Assembly: GCA_013202975.1 (NCBI GenBank)
Contig: JABMQY010000010.1
Location: 1-32,329 of the forward strand
Direction: 5' to 3'
DNA length: 32,329 bases
DNA from: Candidatus Saganbacteria bacterium
GTDB taxonomy: Bacteria; Margulisbacteria; WOR-1; XYC2-FULL-46-14
Every line of letters begins with the position of its first letter. Within the stretch, counting starts at the first letter, position 1. A program made the translations under genes and the position numbers. Positions 1 through 7,300 of this stretch are shown here, piece after piece. The notes beneath the pieces are model-generated. The model did not search any database. It saw only the letters and a list, made by a program, of their open reading frames with translations, and was not told the origin of the DNA.

Positions 1-516
1 AATTCTTGTTGACGAGCTTCTTTGACTTATTAATGAGGTACCGGCTTCTACTTTGTCAGACAAATTCTGCTCAACCTGGCGGTTAGTCTTTAGACGGCCC
101 AATAATACTGTTGCCCGAAGATAATTTAATACCGCTGCCTGTACATGACCTGACTTTATCTGCTTTCTGGCCTTAGACAAAGATTGATAAACATCCTGGG
201 CGGCTTTCTTATATGCCGGATTGCTCTGTCTGCCGGCCCACTTTCTGACCCGGCGCAGGCGTCTATAGGCAATTCTGATCCTTCTTTTGAGTTTTCTTAT
301 CTTCCCCGGAGGAATTTTTACTTTCTTAGGTTGTACAACAGCGGGAGTTGCCGATTTATTGTCTGTTTTAAAAGGATTTGAATCGGTATTATCTGGATTA
401 TCGGCAACAGATGGCCTTTTGGTCCCTTCCCCTTTATTTTTGCCCTGGGGTGGCTTATTAATTTTTCTTGGCGGAAGCTGAGGCTTTCTTACCAATCCTG
501 AAACACTTGCATCCAT
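1..516 (-). CDS. Hypothetical basic protein, N-terminal 172 residues (runs off window)
   Basis: An open reading frame without a stop runs from ATG at 516 off the left edge of the window. A good Shine-Dalgarno sequence (AGGAGAGG, about 6 nt upstream) supports this start. I do not recognise the product. Residues 1-75 are Pro/Lys/Asn-rich and look disordered. Residues 76-105 are extremely basic (runs such as KLKRRIRIAYRRLRRVRKW) and lead into a helical, Ala/Lys/Gln-rich region. There is no signal peptide or membrane segment in the visible part. A sigma-28-like promoter lies 70 nt upstream, giving a leader of about 65 nt. The basic helix could bind nucleic acid or an acidic partner, but that is a guess. 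The reading frame is secure; the function is unknown. Confidence 0.75.
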   Translation of the reverse strand, partial: MDASVSGLVRKPQLPPRKINKPPQGKNKGEGTKRPSVADNPDNTDSNPFKTDNKSATPAVVQPKKVKIPPGKIRKLKRRIRIAYRRLRRVRKWAGRQSNPAYKKAAQDVYQSLSKARKQIKSGHVQAAVLNYLRATVLLGRLKTNRQVEQNLSDKVEAGTSLISQRSSSTRI

Positions 517-585
517 TTAGTTCCTCTCCTATTTGCCATAGGGCTACCCCTTCAGGCTCGGGAATCTTATGCGGTTCTATAGATA

Positions 586-613
586 TTATCGGATTATAAG
601 GGGAAAAACTTGC
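586..613 (-). promoter_or_regulatory. Candidate sigma-28-like promoter of the gene starting at 516
   Basis: On the minus strand GCAAGTTT is followed by 12 nt and then TCCGATAA. This resembles the FliA/SigD consensus (TAAAGTTT, about 11 nt, GCCGATAA). The same geometry occurs before three other unknown genes in the window. The leader between it and the ATG contains a G/C-rich stretch (CCCGAGCCTGAAGGGG) that could fold; I match it to no known riboswitch. Confidence 0.4.
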
Positions 614-641
614 ACAGATATGAGAAAATCATGAAATAGCG

Positions 642-669
642 TGAAATTTCTTAAATTATCGTGCGATAA
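642..669 (+). promoter_or_regulatory. Candidate sigma-28-like promoter of the gene starting at 676
   Basis: TGAAATTT at 642-649, a 12-nt spacer, then TGCGATAA at 662-669. The -10-like block ends 6 nt before the ATG at 676, so transcription would start at or next to the start codon. This fits the absence of a Shine-Dalgarno sequence and suggests a leaderless mRNA. Confidence 0.45.
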
Positions 670-675
670 CTAATT

Positions 676-1104
676 ATGAAGATACAATTTTTCGGGCCGT
701 CTTCGGGGAGAGTGGAAGTTAACGGAAAGCTCTTAATTCCAGCACGTTTGTTAACTCCTTTTTATCCACAAAACAGAACACTGGCTTCATGGCTAAAAAG
801 AGAGCTGTTTTATTCGGAAAATTTTCGAGGGGGAGCCAGTAATGAGCTGGTCCAAAAAATAATAGACTGGCCGGTCCCAAGCTTGGAAAAGATAACCGCC
901 CTGGCCCGCTTGGTTCCTCAAGGCAGGGGAGAATGCATAATTGCAGAAGCAATAACTAATAACAATAATAAATTAATACTCCTTTCTAATGATGCTGCTT
1001 TCGCAGATAGGGCGGAAACAGTATTGGGACAGAGAGTTTTTTCCGGAACTCCGGTTAGTCCTCAAAGAGAAGCTTACTATATTGATATTTTCAACCTCGA
1101 TTAA
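676..1104 (+). CDS. Hypothetical protein with PIN-like C-terminal half
   Basis: A 142-residue protein of unknown function with no signal peptide or membrane segment. The C-terminal half (about residues 82-125) reads GRGECIIAEAI, then a hydrophobic strand LILLSND, then AAFADRAETVLGQRVFSGTP. This resembles the second half of DUF3368-type PIN domains (GEAEAI, a hydrophobic strand ending in an acidic residue, then a helix and a V-x-G-T turn). The N-terminal half does not show a clear PIN start, so the assignment is tentative. There is no Shine-Dalgarno sequence before the ATG; a sigma-28-like promoter ends 6 nt upstream. The gene is divergent from the partial gene at 516. It converges with the next gene, the two stops lying only 8 nt apart, which supports it being real. 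No antitoxin-like partner is visible. Confidence 0.6.
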   Translation: MKIQFFGPSSGRVEVNGKLLIPARLLTPFYPQNRTLASWLKRELFYSENFRGGASNELVQKIIDWPVPSLEKITALARLVPQGRGECIIAEAITNNNNKLILLSNDAAFADRAETVLGQRVFSGTPVSPQREAYYIDIFNLD

Positions 1105-1112
1105 AACAACTT

Positions 1113-2036
1113 CTATCTTAGTGATGCAGCAATAATTCCCCAGTTTTCACGCAGGTTTTGACTCATATCTGTTATTTCAAATCTGCCGGTCTCTTTGTTT
1201 TTCCTGACTCTGATAAATGATTTTGGGTTTTGCATATTCCAAGTGATAAAAGCCCCGTCTTCTTCGTTAACTGATACCAGCAATTCATCGCTATCCTTCA
1301 ATTCTGCCAGGAACCTCTGATTTGACAGCACTGTTGTATGTTTTTGGTCGGTGGTCGGCTTATTAATCGGCCAATTCCTCTGGTTCCTTCCATAGCGGTC
1401 AACATAATAAAATTGTGAAAGAGTATTCCGCATCGCATTATATTTATTAACAACCTCACAAATATTTCTCCATTGCGGGATTAATTCCTGTCCCAAACCG
1501 GCCACTTCAATCTGCCCGCTTCTGCCGTCAAACCGAATAGTTAGATTTGGCCTTTGATGACCCTGATTTCCGGAAGACAGGTTTGGCATATTAAGAAGCC
1601 CGTCTCTTTGATCCACATTGATCTGTTTTTCCAGATAAACTACCCCCTCCGGATTAGTTCTTATATCGGCATCGGCATAAAAACTGCTGGAGAAAAGAGC
1701 ATCAATATTTGAGCTTATGACGTCATTTACTCTTGGAGCAAATTGCCCAAATACAGCGGTATCAATACTACCTCTTTGGTACATTATCCGGCTGACTTCA
1801 CCAGTGGGGGCAGAGACATAAACCGACTGGCCGTCCAAAAGATCAACAAATCTTTCGTACTCGCTTTGTCCCAGTTTAAAAATCGTAACCGCAGATCCGT
1901 CTATATTGGTTTTTACCCAAAACCTCTCCCCCCCAAAAATAAAGTCGCTGTTTGCCCTCTTGTTTCTATTAAGCCATTTAATGCCTTGTGGTGATGTTGG
2001 GGATGTTCTTCTGAGAGCTGGATTGATTCTTGCCAT
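1113..2036 (-). CDS. Hypothetical protein, 307 residues, with an internal repeat
   Basis: Cytoplasmic-looking protein without signal peptide or membrane segments; I do not recognise the family. The start at 2036 is preceded by AGAGGAGG about 5 nt upstream. A motif appears twice: residues 165-193 (IRF, then SGQIEV, then GQELIPQWRNI) and residues 274-302 (IRV, then TGRFEI, then SQNLRENWGII). This implies two copies of a small alpha/beta unit. A related segment may lie near residues 36-65. The N-terminus is basic and Pro/Ser-rich. The gene stands alone: pheT ends 107 nt upstream on the same strand, and a sigma-28-like promoter lies in that gap. Function unknown. Confidence 0.75.
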   Translation of the reverse strand: MARINPALRRTSPTSPQGIKWLNRNKRANSDFIFGGERFWVKTNIDGSAVTIFKLGQSEYERFVDLLDGQSVYVSAPTGEVSRIMYQRGSIDTAVFGQFAPRVNDVISSNIDALFSSSFYADADIRTNPEGVVYLEKQINVDQRDGLLNMPNLSSGNQGHQRPNLTIRFDGRSGQIEVAGLGQELIPQWRNICEVVNKYNAMRNTLSQFYYVDRYGRNQRNWPINKPTTDQKHTTVLSNQRFLAELKDSDELLVSVNEEDGAFITWNMQNPKSFIRVRKNKETGRFEITDMSQNLRENWGIIAASLR

Positions 2037-2080
2037 TTTTTCCTCCTCTGATGGGAATGATTTTAGACTCTTCTATGTAT

Positions 2081-2108
2081 ATATCGTTAAATTCGATGAG
2101 AAATTTCA
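2081..2108 (-). promoter_or_regulatory. Candidate sigma-28-like promoter of the 307-residue gene
   Basis: On the minus strand TGAAATTT (2108-2101), 12 nt, then AACGATAT (2088-2081). The 8-mer and most of the spacer (YTCATCGAA) are shared with the element at 7301-7328. The -10-like block lies 45 nt before the ATG at 2036. Confidence 0.45.
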
Positions 2109-2143
2109 GGTGATTTTGGGAAAGAGGGATTTGTAGGGGGAGA

Positions 2144-4438
2144 TTATTTCCTTAATTCAACCCCAAGTTTTGTCGTGAGGGATTTTAAAATCTCTTCATG
2201 CTTAGCATTAACTTCGTCAACTGTTAGGGTTCGGTTTTTATCACGGTAGGTTATACGATAAGCGCGGCTGTTCTTGTATACATCAAATAATTGGATATCT
2301 TCTACCATTGATCCGCCAACTTCGCGGATAGTTTCTAAAATACCAGCATGGGTTACGGAATCCTTAATAAACATCGCAACATCTCGATCAGATTTTGGGA
2401 ATTTTGGAAGGGGTTTGCACTTTTTGGTCAATTTAATAGCACTAAATAAAACCTCTAAATTAATCTCAAAAACATAGACCGGCTTTTTAAAATCATATCT
2501 TTTTGATATATCAGGATTAAGCTCTCCAAACCAACCGACCGCTTTATTCTCAAAAATAATTCCGGCAGATTGCCCGGGATGCAATAAGTTGCTTTGTATT
2601 GACTCAAATTTCGAACTGCCAAATTCAAAAAGCAAAGTTTCAATTATACCTTTTAGGGCAAAGAAGTCAGCTCCCTGCCCGGTCAATGCGCCAGCCAGCA
2701 TATTGGTTTCAACATATGATTTTGCTTTATGATAAACCTTACCAACCTCAAAAATCCCCAAATCATCTATTTGATGCCTCAGGTTGTGGTCAACTGCCTT
2801 TAGGATACTGGGAAGCATAATAGTACGGAGTACAGATTCATCTTCTGTCAAAGGATTAGCAATGGGAATATAGTCGGCCTCCAATCCCAGTCTCTCCGGA
2901 TATTTTGGATCCAAAATGGAAAATGTCTGGACCTCATACAACCCGGCACCAGCCAGGATTTCCTTGATTTTCCTGGAATTTTTCTCAAAGGCATCGGTTG
3001 ATAATTCCTGAGATACACGAGATATGGTAGTATCTATTTTGTCATAGCCATAAATTCGGGCAACCTCTTCTACCAGATCAACTTCTCTTTCTATATCTCC
3101 AAAACGGGAAAGCGGCACAGAAACAGTAACAGATTTCATACTGCTTTTTATCTTCTTAAATCCAAGACGCCCCAAAATCTTAATTATTTCGGCCGCCTTA
3201 AGCTTTGTTCCCAAAAGACGGTTGGTGTTTTCAACTCTTATGGCAAGTTGCTTGCACTTTCGAGATTTTGCTTTTTTATCTATTTTTCCAGCTAATATCT
3301 TTCCTTCCCCCAATTCGGCAATTAATTGGGCTGCACGATCAAGAGCAGCCGCTACCCCGTCCCAATCCACCCCTTTCCCAAAACGAACGGATGATTCAGA
3401 CCTAAGCTTTAGCATCTGAGATGTTTTATTTATCGAAATCGGATTAAAGAAGGCAGATTCTAGCAGGATATTTTGTGTATTCAAAGCAACCTCTGTCCCA
3501 ATCCCACCCATAATTCCGGCAACTGCAATCGGTTTTTTTGAATCTGCAATTACCAGTATTCCCGAGTCAAGTTTCAGTTCCTGTTCATCCAGGGTTTTAA
3601 TTTTCTCACCAGCTTTAGCTTTTCTAACAACTATCTTATCTACTTTATCTGCATCAAAAGCATGCAGGGGCTGGCCGTATTCTAAAAGGACAAAATTTGT
3701 AATATCGACAACATTATTTATCGGTCGAACACCGGATAAAAGAAGCTTCTCCTTTATCCACTGCGGCGAATCCTTTATCTTTACCCCTTCAATTACCCGA
3801 GCCATGTATCTAGGACACAATTCTTTATCTTTTACTTCTACTTTTATATTGACTTTTCGATTTGTCTCAATTAATTTGACATTTGGATTTTGGATTTTGT
3901 CATTTAACACGGCAGCAACCTCACGAGCAACCCCTATAATTGACTGTAAATCACCTCGATTTGGCAAAACATCCAAATCTAATACTATACCGTTTTTCCC
4001 AAGAACTTTTTTTACATCCATACCAATCTTGGCATCAAGAGGAAGCTTCATCACGTGGTCTGCTTTGGCCAGACCAAGTTCATGCGGGCGACAGAGCATG
4101 CCAAATGATTCGACTCCGGAGAGGGCAATTTTCTTAACATGAATTCCCTCTGCTAATTTTGATTCGTCCGACGCTACCGGCACCCTGTCTCCAACTTGCA
4201 GGCTCAAATCATCGGTGATGGTCTTTATTATCTCTGTTCCCAAATCAATTTCGCATATTAAATGCGCATCATTTCTCTCAACTGCTTTTATCTTTCCGCA
4301 TACTACATTTTCGATTCCGCCTCCATGATACTCAATTGCGCCGACTTCGGTCCCGGCCATAGTCAGCTTTTCAGCCAAGTCCTCAGGCGAAAGTTTGAAT
4401 TTAACATATTCTTTAAGCCACTTAATCGGTATTTTCAT
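2144..4438 (-). CDS. pheT: Phenylalanine--tRNA ligase beta subunit
   Basis: The 764-residue beta chain of the alpha2-beta2 phenylalanyl-tRNA synthetase, slightly short for bacterial PheT (about 790-800). Domains in order: an N-terminal MKIPIKWLKEYV start; a tRNA-binding (EMAP/OB) domain at about 40-150; B3/B4 editing region at about 200-370 (NNVVDITNFVLLEYGQPLHAFD); B5 at about 395-470; the catalytic-like core at about 480-665; and a C-terminal FDX-ACB anticodon-binding domain at about 673-764, beginning with FPKSDRDVAMF. The tRNA-binding domain is degenerate: it lacks the usual Pro-Asn-Ala-Asp and I-V-C-G-A motifs. It follows pheS on the same strand with one base between stop and start (TGATATG), so the two are translationally coupled. 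Confidence 0.97.
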   Translation of the reverse strand: MKIPIKWLKEYVKFKLSPEDLAEKLTMAGTEVGAIEYHGGGIENVVCGKIKAVERNDAHLICEIDLGTEIIKTITDDLSLQVGDRVPVASDESKLAEGIHVKKIALSGVESFGMLCRPHELGLAKADHVMKLPLDAKIGMDVKKVLGKNGIVLDLDVLPNRGDLQSIIGVAREVAAVLNDKIQNPNVKLIETNRKVNIKVEVKDKELCPRYMARVIEGVKIKDSPQWIKEKLLLSGVRPINNVVDITNFVLLEYGQPLHAFDADKVDKIVVRKAKAGEKIKTLDEQELKLDSGILVIADSKKPIAVAGIMGGIGTEVALNTQNILLESAFFNPISINKTSQMLKLRSESSVRFGKGVDWDGVAAALDRAAQLIAELGEGKILAGKIDKKAKSRKCKQLAIRVENTNRLLGTKLKAAEIIKILGRLGFKKIKSSMKSVTVSVPLSRFGDIEREVDLVEEVARIYGYDKIDTTISRVSQELSTDAFEKNSRKIKEILAGAGLYEVQTFSILDPKYPERLGLEADYIPIANPLTEDESVLRTIMLPSILKAVDHNLRHQIDDLGIFEVGKVYHKAKSYVETNMLAGALTGQGADFFALKGIIETLLFEFGSSKFESIQSNLLHPGQSAGIIFENKAVGWFGELNPDISKRYDFKKPVYVFEINLEVLFSAIKLTKKCKPLPKFPKSDRDVAMFIKDSVTHAGILETIREVGGSMVEDIQLFDVYKNSRAYRITYRDKNRTLTVDEVNAKHEEILKSLTTKLGVELRK

Positions 4439-4439
4439 A

Positions 4440-5477
4440 TCAAAATTGTTTTAAAAACCTCAAGTCATTTTCGAAAAACAGACGAATATCCGAAATTCCG
4501 AATTTCAACATTGCAATCCGCTCAATCCCCATTCCAAAAGCATAACCGGAATACTTATCCGGATCGTATTTAAGATTTTTAAAAACATTTGGATCGATCA
4601 TGCCGCAGCCCAAAATCTCAAGCCATCCGGTTTCCTTACAAACCCGGCAGCTCTCGCCATTCGACAGTTTACCCTTTCCACCGCAGTTTACACACTCAAC
4701 ATCAACCTCGGCAGAGGGTTCGGTAAAAGGAAAATAACTGGGGCGAAAACGGACCCTTTTCGCCTTTCCAAAAATCGCGTGCAATAAGGCCGTAAGTGTC
4801 CCCTTTAAATCTGCAAAGGTGATGTTTTTGTCAACCATAAATCCCTCTACCTGATGGAACACAGTTGAATGAGTAACATCGGCATCACGGCGATAGACCT
4901 TTCCCGGAGCAATTATTGCCAAAGGCGGCTTTTTCTTTTCCATCACCCTAATCTGCACCGGAGAGGTGTGAGTTCTAAGTAAAGTATCTTTTTCAATATA
5001 TAAAGTACTCCACATATCTCGCGACGCGTGGTGTTTTGGAATATTTAAGGCTTCAAAATTATAATAATCGGTTTCAATATCCGGCCCGTCTGCAATAGAA
5101 AACCCAAGCCGCAAAAAAATATCTACAACTTCGTTCATCACCTGGGTTATCGGATGGAGTTTCCCCCTCTTTATGCCTTTCCCCGGCATGGTTATATCGA
5201 CTGCAGAGGATTTTATTTTCTTCTCTTTGTCGGCAGATTCAAGCGTTACTCTTTTCTCTTTAATTATATTCTCTAATTTGTTTTTAGTGATGTTTAGATT
5301 TTTGCCAAAATGAGGGCGGTCCTCTGTTGGAATATTTTTCAGGTTCTTGACCAATTCGGTTAACAAACCTTTTTTCCCTAAATAGCGAATTCGCCAGGCT
5401 TCAAGTTCCTGAAGATTTTTTATTTCATTTAGACGAGATATTGCTTCGTCTTCAACCGCTTTTATTCTCTCAACCAT
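4440..5477 (-). CDS. pheS: Phenylalanine--tRNA ligase alpha subunit
   Basis: Catalytic alpha chain that charges tRNA-Phe; 345 residues, normal length. The N-terminal about 90 residues form the coiled coil that contacts tRNA. The class II core follows: RTHTSPVQIR at about 168-177 and VYRRDADVTHSTVFHQVEG at about 194-212 (motif 2 region), and motif 3 GYAFGMGIERIAML at 311-324. A zinc-knuckle-like insert carries four cysteines (C262, C265, C277, C280) just before GWLEILGCGM; many bacterial PheS proteins have this insert, E. coli lacks it. The gene overlaps the upstream RNA methyltransferase gene by 8 bp and is followed by pheT. Confidence 0.97.
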   Translation of the reverse strand: MVERIKAVEDEAISRLNEIKNLQELEAWRIRYLGKKGLLTELVKNLKNIPTEDRPHFGKNLNITKNKLENIIKEKRVTLESADKEKKIKSSAVDITMPGKGIKRGKLHPITQVMNEVVDIFLRLGFSIADGPDIETDYYNFEALNIPKHHASRDMWSTLYIEKDTLLRTHTSPVQIRVMEKKKPPLAIIAPGKVYRRDADVTHSTVFHQVEGFMVDKNITFADLKGTLTALLHAIFGKAKRVRFRPSYFPFTEPSAEVDVECVNCGGKGKLSNGESCRVCKETGWLEILGCGMIDPNVFKNLKYDPDKYSGYAFGMGIERIAMLKFGISDIRLFFENDLRFLKQF

Positions 5478-6234
5478 TAATACCCCTTTGTCTTAGCGCT
5501 TCATACATTATAACAGATGCGCAGATGGCTGCATTAAGGGATTCAGCTTTGCCTGGGAGTGGTACTTTTACCACGGAATCTGCAGTGCTCAAAATTTCTT
5601 GGCCTAATCCTGCGCCTTCATTACCAATAAGTACAACCGTATTCTCGGTATAGTTTATCTCCCAGTAATCGCAGATCCCCGCTGTGTCAGTCGCGACAAT
5701 TTTATAGTTTTTTGACTTTAGCCAGACTAAGGCATCACGGATATCGTCCACTTGGACAACGGGAATGTGAAACAAGGATCCCGCGGTTGATCGAATTGTT
5801 TTTTGGTTATAAATATCAACACAACCTTCGCTTGCAATTATGCCGGAAACATTTGCCGCATCCGCTGCTCGGATGATGGTCCCCATATTCCCCGGGTCCT
5901 GGATATCGATGCAGGCAATTATTAAGGAATTAGCCTTGTCGGAAATCTGCTGTAGTGACAAGTCGCGACTTGTCACTACAGCCATTATCCCCTGCGGTGT
6001 GACAACATCGGATAATTTTTTGTATTCTTTGTCAGAAATCTCGTAACAGGGAATACCCTTCTCTTTTGCCTTAATCATCACCTGATGTTTTTTTGTATAG
6101 ATAATGTATTCAATATCAGAGAGTGCTTCTTCTATTAGATGAGGACCTTCTATAACGAATTTTCCTTCCTTCTTGCGAACGGACTTATTTTCGAGTATTG
6201 TCCTAATATTCTGTATTGGAGAACCATTTTTCAT
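5470..6234 (-). CDS. SpoU/TrmH-family RNA 2'-O-methyltransferase
   Basis: A 254-residue SPOUT enzyme that methylates the 2'-OH of a nucleotide in rRNA or tRNA using S-adenosylmethionine; the target cannot be told. The N-terminal substrate-binding domain contains KEGKFVIEGPHLIEEAL (22-38). After a linker, the knotted methylase domain shows motif 1 (IQDPGNMGTIIRAADA, 111-126), motif 2 (LIGNEGAGL, 202-210) and motif 3 (VPLPGKAESLNAA, 224-236) with the expected Asn and Glu residues. The linker (about residues 84-96) is encoded by a perfect 34-bp palindrome. The Shine-Dalgarno (AGGGTGAG) lies inside the terminal repeat of the adjacent DUF559 unit. Placement directly before pheS is common for this family. 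Confidence 0.93.
   Translation of the reverse strand: MKNGSPIQNIRTILENKSVRKKEGKFVIEGPHLIEEALSDIEYIIYTKKHQVMIKAKEKGIPCYEISDKEYKKLSDVVTPQGIMAVVTSRDLSLQQISDKANSLIIACIDIQDPGNMGTIIRAADAANVSGIIASEGCVDIYNQKTIRSTAGSLFHIPVVQVDDIRDALVWLKSKNYKIVATDTAGICDYWEINYTENTVVLIGNEGAGLGQEILSTADSVVKVPLPGKAESLNAAICASVIMYEALRQRGING
5949..5982. repeat. Perfect 34-bp palindrome inside the RNA methyltransferase gene
   Basis: Each 17-nt arm reads GCTGTAGTGACAAGTCG, and the two arms meet with no spacer. It is translated in frame as part of the linker between the two protein domains, so the coding sequence stays open. A perfect palindrome this long is not expected by chance and suggests an inserted or copied repeat unit. 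Confidence 0.85.
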
Positions 6235-6281
6235 GTTTTAACTCACCCTAACCAAACTATAATTTATTTCCAATCATTTCA

Positions 6282-6304
6282 TCCCTCTCTTATGAAGAGA
6301 GGGA
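6282..6304. repeat. Hairpin at the 3' end of the DUF559 gene
   Basis: Perfect 10-bp stem TCCCTCTCTT / AAGAGAGGGA with a 3-nt loop. It overlaps the last codons and stop of the DUF559 gene. There is no strong T-run after it, so I read it as part of the repeat unit more than as a classical terminator. Confidence 0.7.
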
Positions 6305-6670
6305 AAGGTGTTCTTGTAGATATTTTACTATATTATTCAGAACTTTTTCCAGGTTATTTTGGATTGCTTCATTTTTGAAACGAATAATACGGAATCCCAG
6401 GAAGTTTAGAATATGCTCTCGCAAAACATCGTAATCTTTTTGTTTTTCGTGAATACCACCATCAACTTCAATAATTAGCATTGTTTCATGGCAAAAAAAA
6501 TCAGCAACAAAAAATCTTCTGCGGTTGTCATATTTGAATTGAATCGGATGTTGCCTTAGAAATTTCTTCCCAGCAAGTTTTCTATTCCGCAAAGCCCTCC
6601 AGAGGATTTTCTCCGCTTCAGTTTGATTTCTTCTAAGATATCTGGCAACTTGCTTAGGTAATTGCTTCAT
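6290..6670 (-). CDS. DUF559 (Vsr-like, PD-(D/E)XK) endonuclease domain protein
   Basis: A 126-residue single-domain protein. The N-terminal helix LRRNQTEAEKILWRALRNRKL (12-32) and the core FVADFFC (54-60) followed by LIIEVDGGIHE (65-75) match the DUF559 family. These supply the acidic residues of the PD-(D/E)XK nuclease active site (D57, E69, D70); LGFRIIRFKN (91-100) is the usual following strand. DNA cleavage is inferred from the fold; the natural substrate of this family is not settled. The gene lies between inverted repeats and hairpins, as if carried with its repeat, and interrupts an otherwise co-directional gene run. ATG at 6670 has no strong Shine-Dalgarno. Confidence 0.88.
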   Translation of the reverse strand: MKQLPKQVARYLRRNQTEAEKILWRALRNRKLAGKKFLRQHPIQFKYDNRRRFFVADFFCHETMLIIEVDGGIHEKQKDYDVLREHILNFLGFRIIRFKNEAIQNNLEKVLNNIVKYLQEHLSLSS

Positions 6671-6736
6671 AACTCAGCCTGACTAATCATTGTACTATTC
6701 TAACCTATCTATCCCTCTCCTGGGAAGCATGTAATT

Positions 6737-6761
6737 CCCCCTCTCTTTTCAAGAGAGGGGG
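6737..6761. repeat. Hairpin upstream of the DUF559 gene
   Basis: Perfect 11-bp stem CCCCCTCTCTT / AAGAGAGGGGG with a 3-nt loop, closely related to the hairpin at 6282-6304. It lies just beyond the stop of the 167-residue gene on the minus strand and could attenuate or terminate its transcript, although no U-tract follows. Confidence 0.7.
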
Positions 6762-6777
6762 TTAGGGGGTGAGTTTA

Positions 6778-7281
6778 TCAAAGCAACTTAACAGCAGCAC
6801 AGACAGCTCCTCTGTCTCTAAATATTTTTACCGCTTCACCGGCCTGCTGGGCACTCTTTTCTGCCTTTAAGATCAGCTTATTGACAGCTGGTTTGTCTTT
6901 TACTTTTTTTGCAGCAATAGAGGCTCGATCCGCAGCTTTTGCGTCAAGATCTGCTTTTTGCAAGGCCTGACCAACTCTCCTGGTCTCAAGCAGCATCTCC
7001 TTAACACATAATTGCTTTATTTCCACTTTAGTTTTTGAAATATCCCTCCTAACTTTTCGGTTCAATTTTTGCGGGCGGCAGACTAGTTTTCTCTTCTTTC
7101 TTTTGCAGAGAGATATTTTTGGCTTTTGGGCAGGAATAAAATTAAAAACAGTGACTCTCCCGTCAGTTTTAACCTTTCTTACCTCAATTGACCTGCATTT
7201 CTTATCCGAGCAGCAGACATTATATCCATTTACCTTTTTATTATTCGGAGTAACAAGAGTAATATTTCTTAATTCTGTCAT
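6778..7281 (-). CDS. Hypothetical Lys/Ala-rich protein, 167 residues
   Basis: I do not recognise this protein. Residues 1-75 hold a cysteine pair region (CCSDKKC at 23-29), further Cys at 58 and 68, and a strongly basic stretch (LCKRKKRKLVCRPQKLNRKVRR). The cysteines could bind metal. Residues 75-167 are helical and Ala/Lys/Asp-rich (QALQKADLDAKAADRA) and may form a helical bundle or coiled coil. There is no signal peptide or membrane segment. The start at 7281 has a strong Shine-Dalgarno (AGGAGG) and a sigma-28-like promoter 20 nt upstream. It heads the minus-strand run leading to the DUF559 gene, the methyltransferase and pheST. It is divergent from the secreted protein gene at 7388. Confidence 0.75.
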   Translation of the reverse strand: MTELRNITLVTPNNKKVNGYNVCCSDKKCRSIEVRKVKTDGRVTVFNFIPAQKPKISLCKRKKRKLVCRPQKLNRKVRRDISKTKVEIKQLCVKEMLLETRRVGQALQKADLDAKAADRASIAAKKVKDKPAVNKLILKAEKSAQQAGEAVKIFRDRGAVCAAVKLL

Positions 7282-7300
7282 TATTAAATCCTCCTTTTAT

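Larger units (their letters stand above)
6236..6777. mobile_element. DUF559 unit bounded by imperfect terminal inverted repeats
   Basis: The left end (6236-6253) contains AACTCACCCTAACC. The right end (6760-6777), read on the minus strand, contains AACTCACCCCCTAACC, so the ends are inverted repeats differing by a 2-nt indel. Between them lie a DUF559 nuclease gene and two long CT/AG hairpins. The left end begins one base beyond the methyltransferase start codon; the right end touches the stop codon of the 167-residue gene, so the unit exactly fills that gap. There is no transposase and no clear target-site duplication. The mobile nature is inference. Confidence 0.5.

Noticed and set aside
184-481. 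Plus-strand open frames of 64-65 codons near the left end
   Set aside because: They are shadows of the partial minus-strand gene 1-516, which has a strong Shine-Dalgarno and a coherent protein sequence.
517-585. Possible c-di-GMP (GEMM) or other riboswitch in the leader of the partial gene
   Set aside because: A GGTAGC-like fragment is present, but the conserved core of GEMM-I is missing and no other class fits.
719-952. Minus-strand 77-codon frame opposite the 676 gene
   Set aside because: No Shine-Dalgarno, and its composition looks like a reverse-frame artefact; the plus frame fits better between its neighbours.
6282-6761. CT/AG hairpins as intrinsic terminators
   Set aside because: Stems are long, but no T-run follows in the gene direction, and their pairing around the DUF559 gene is explained better as repeat structure.
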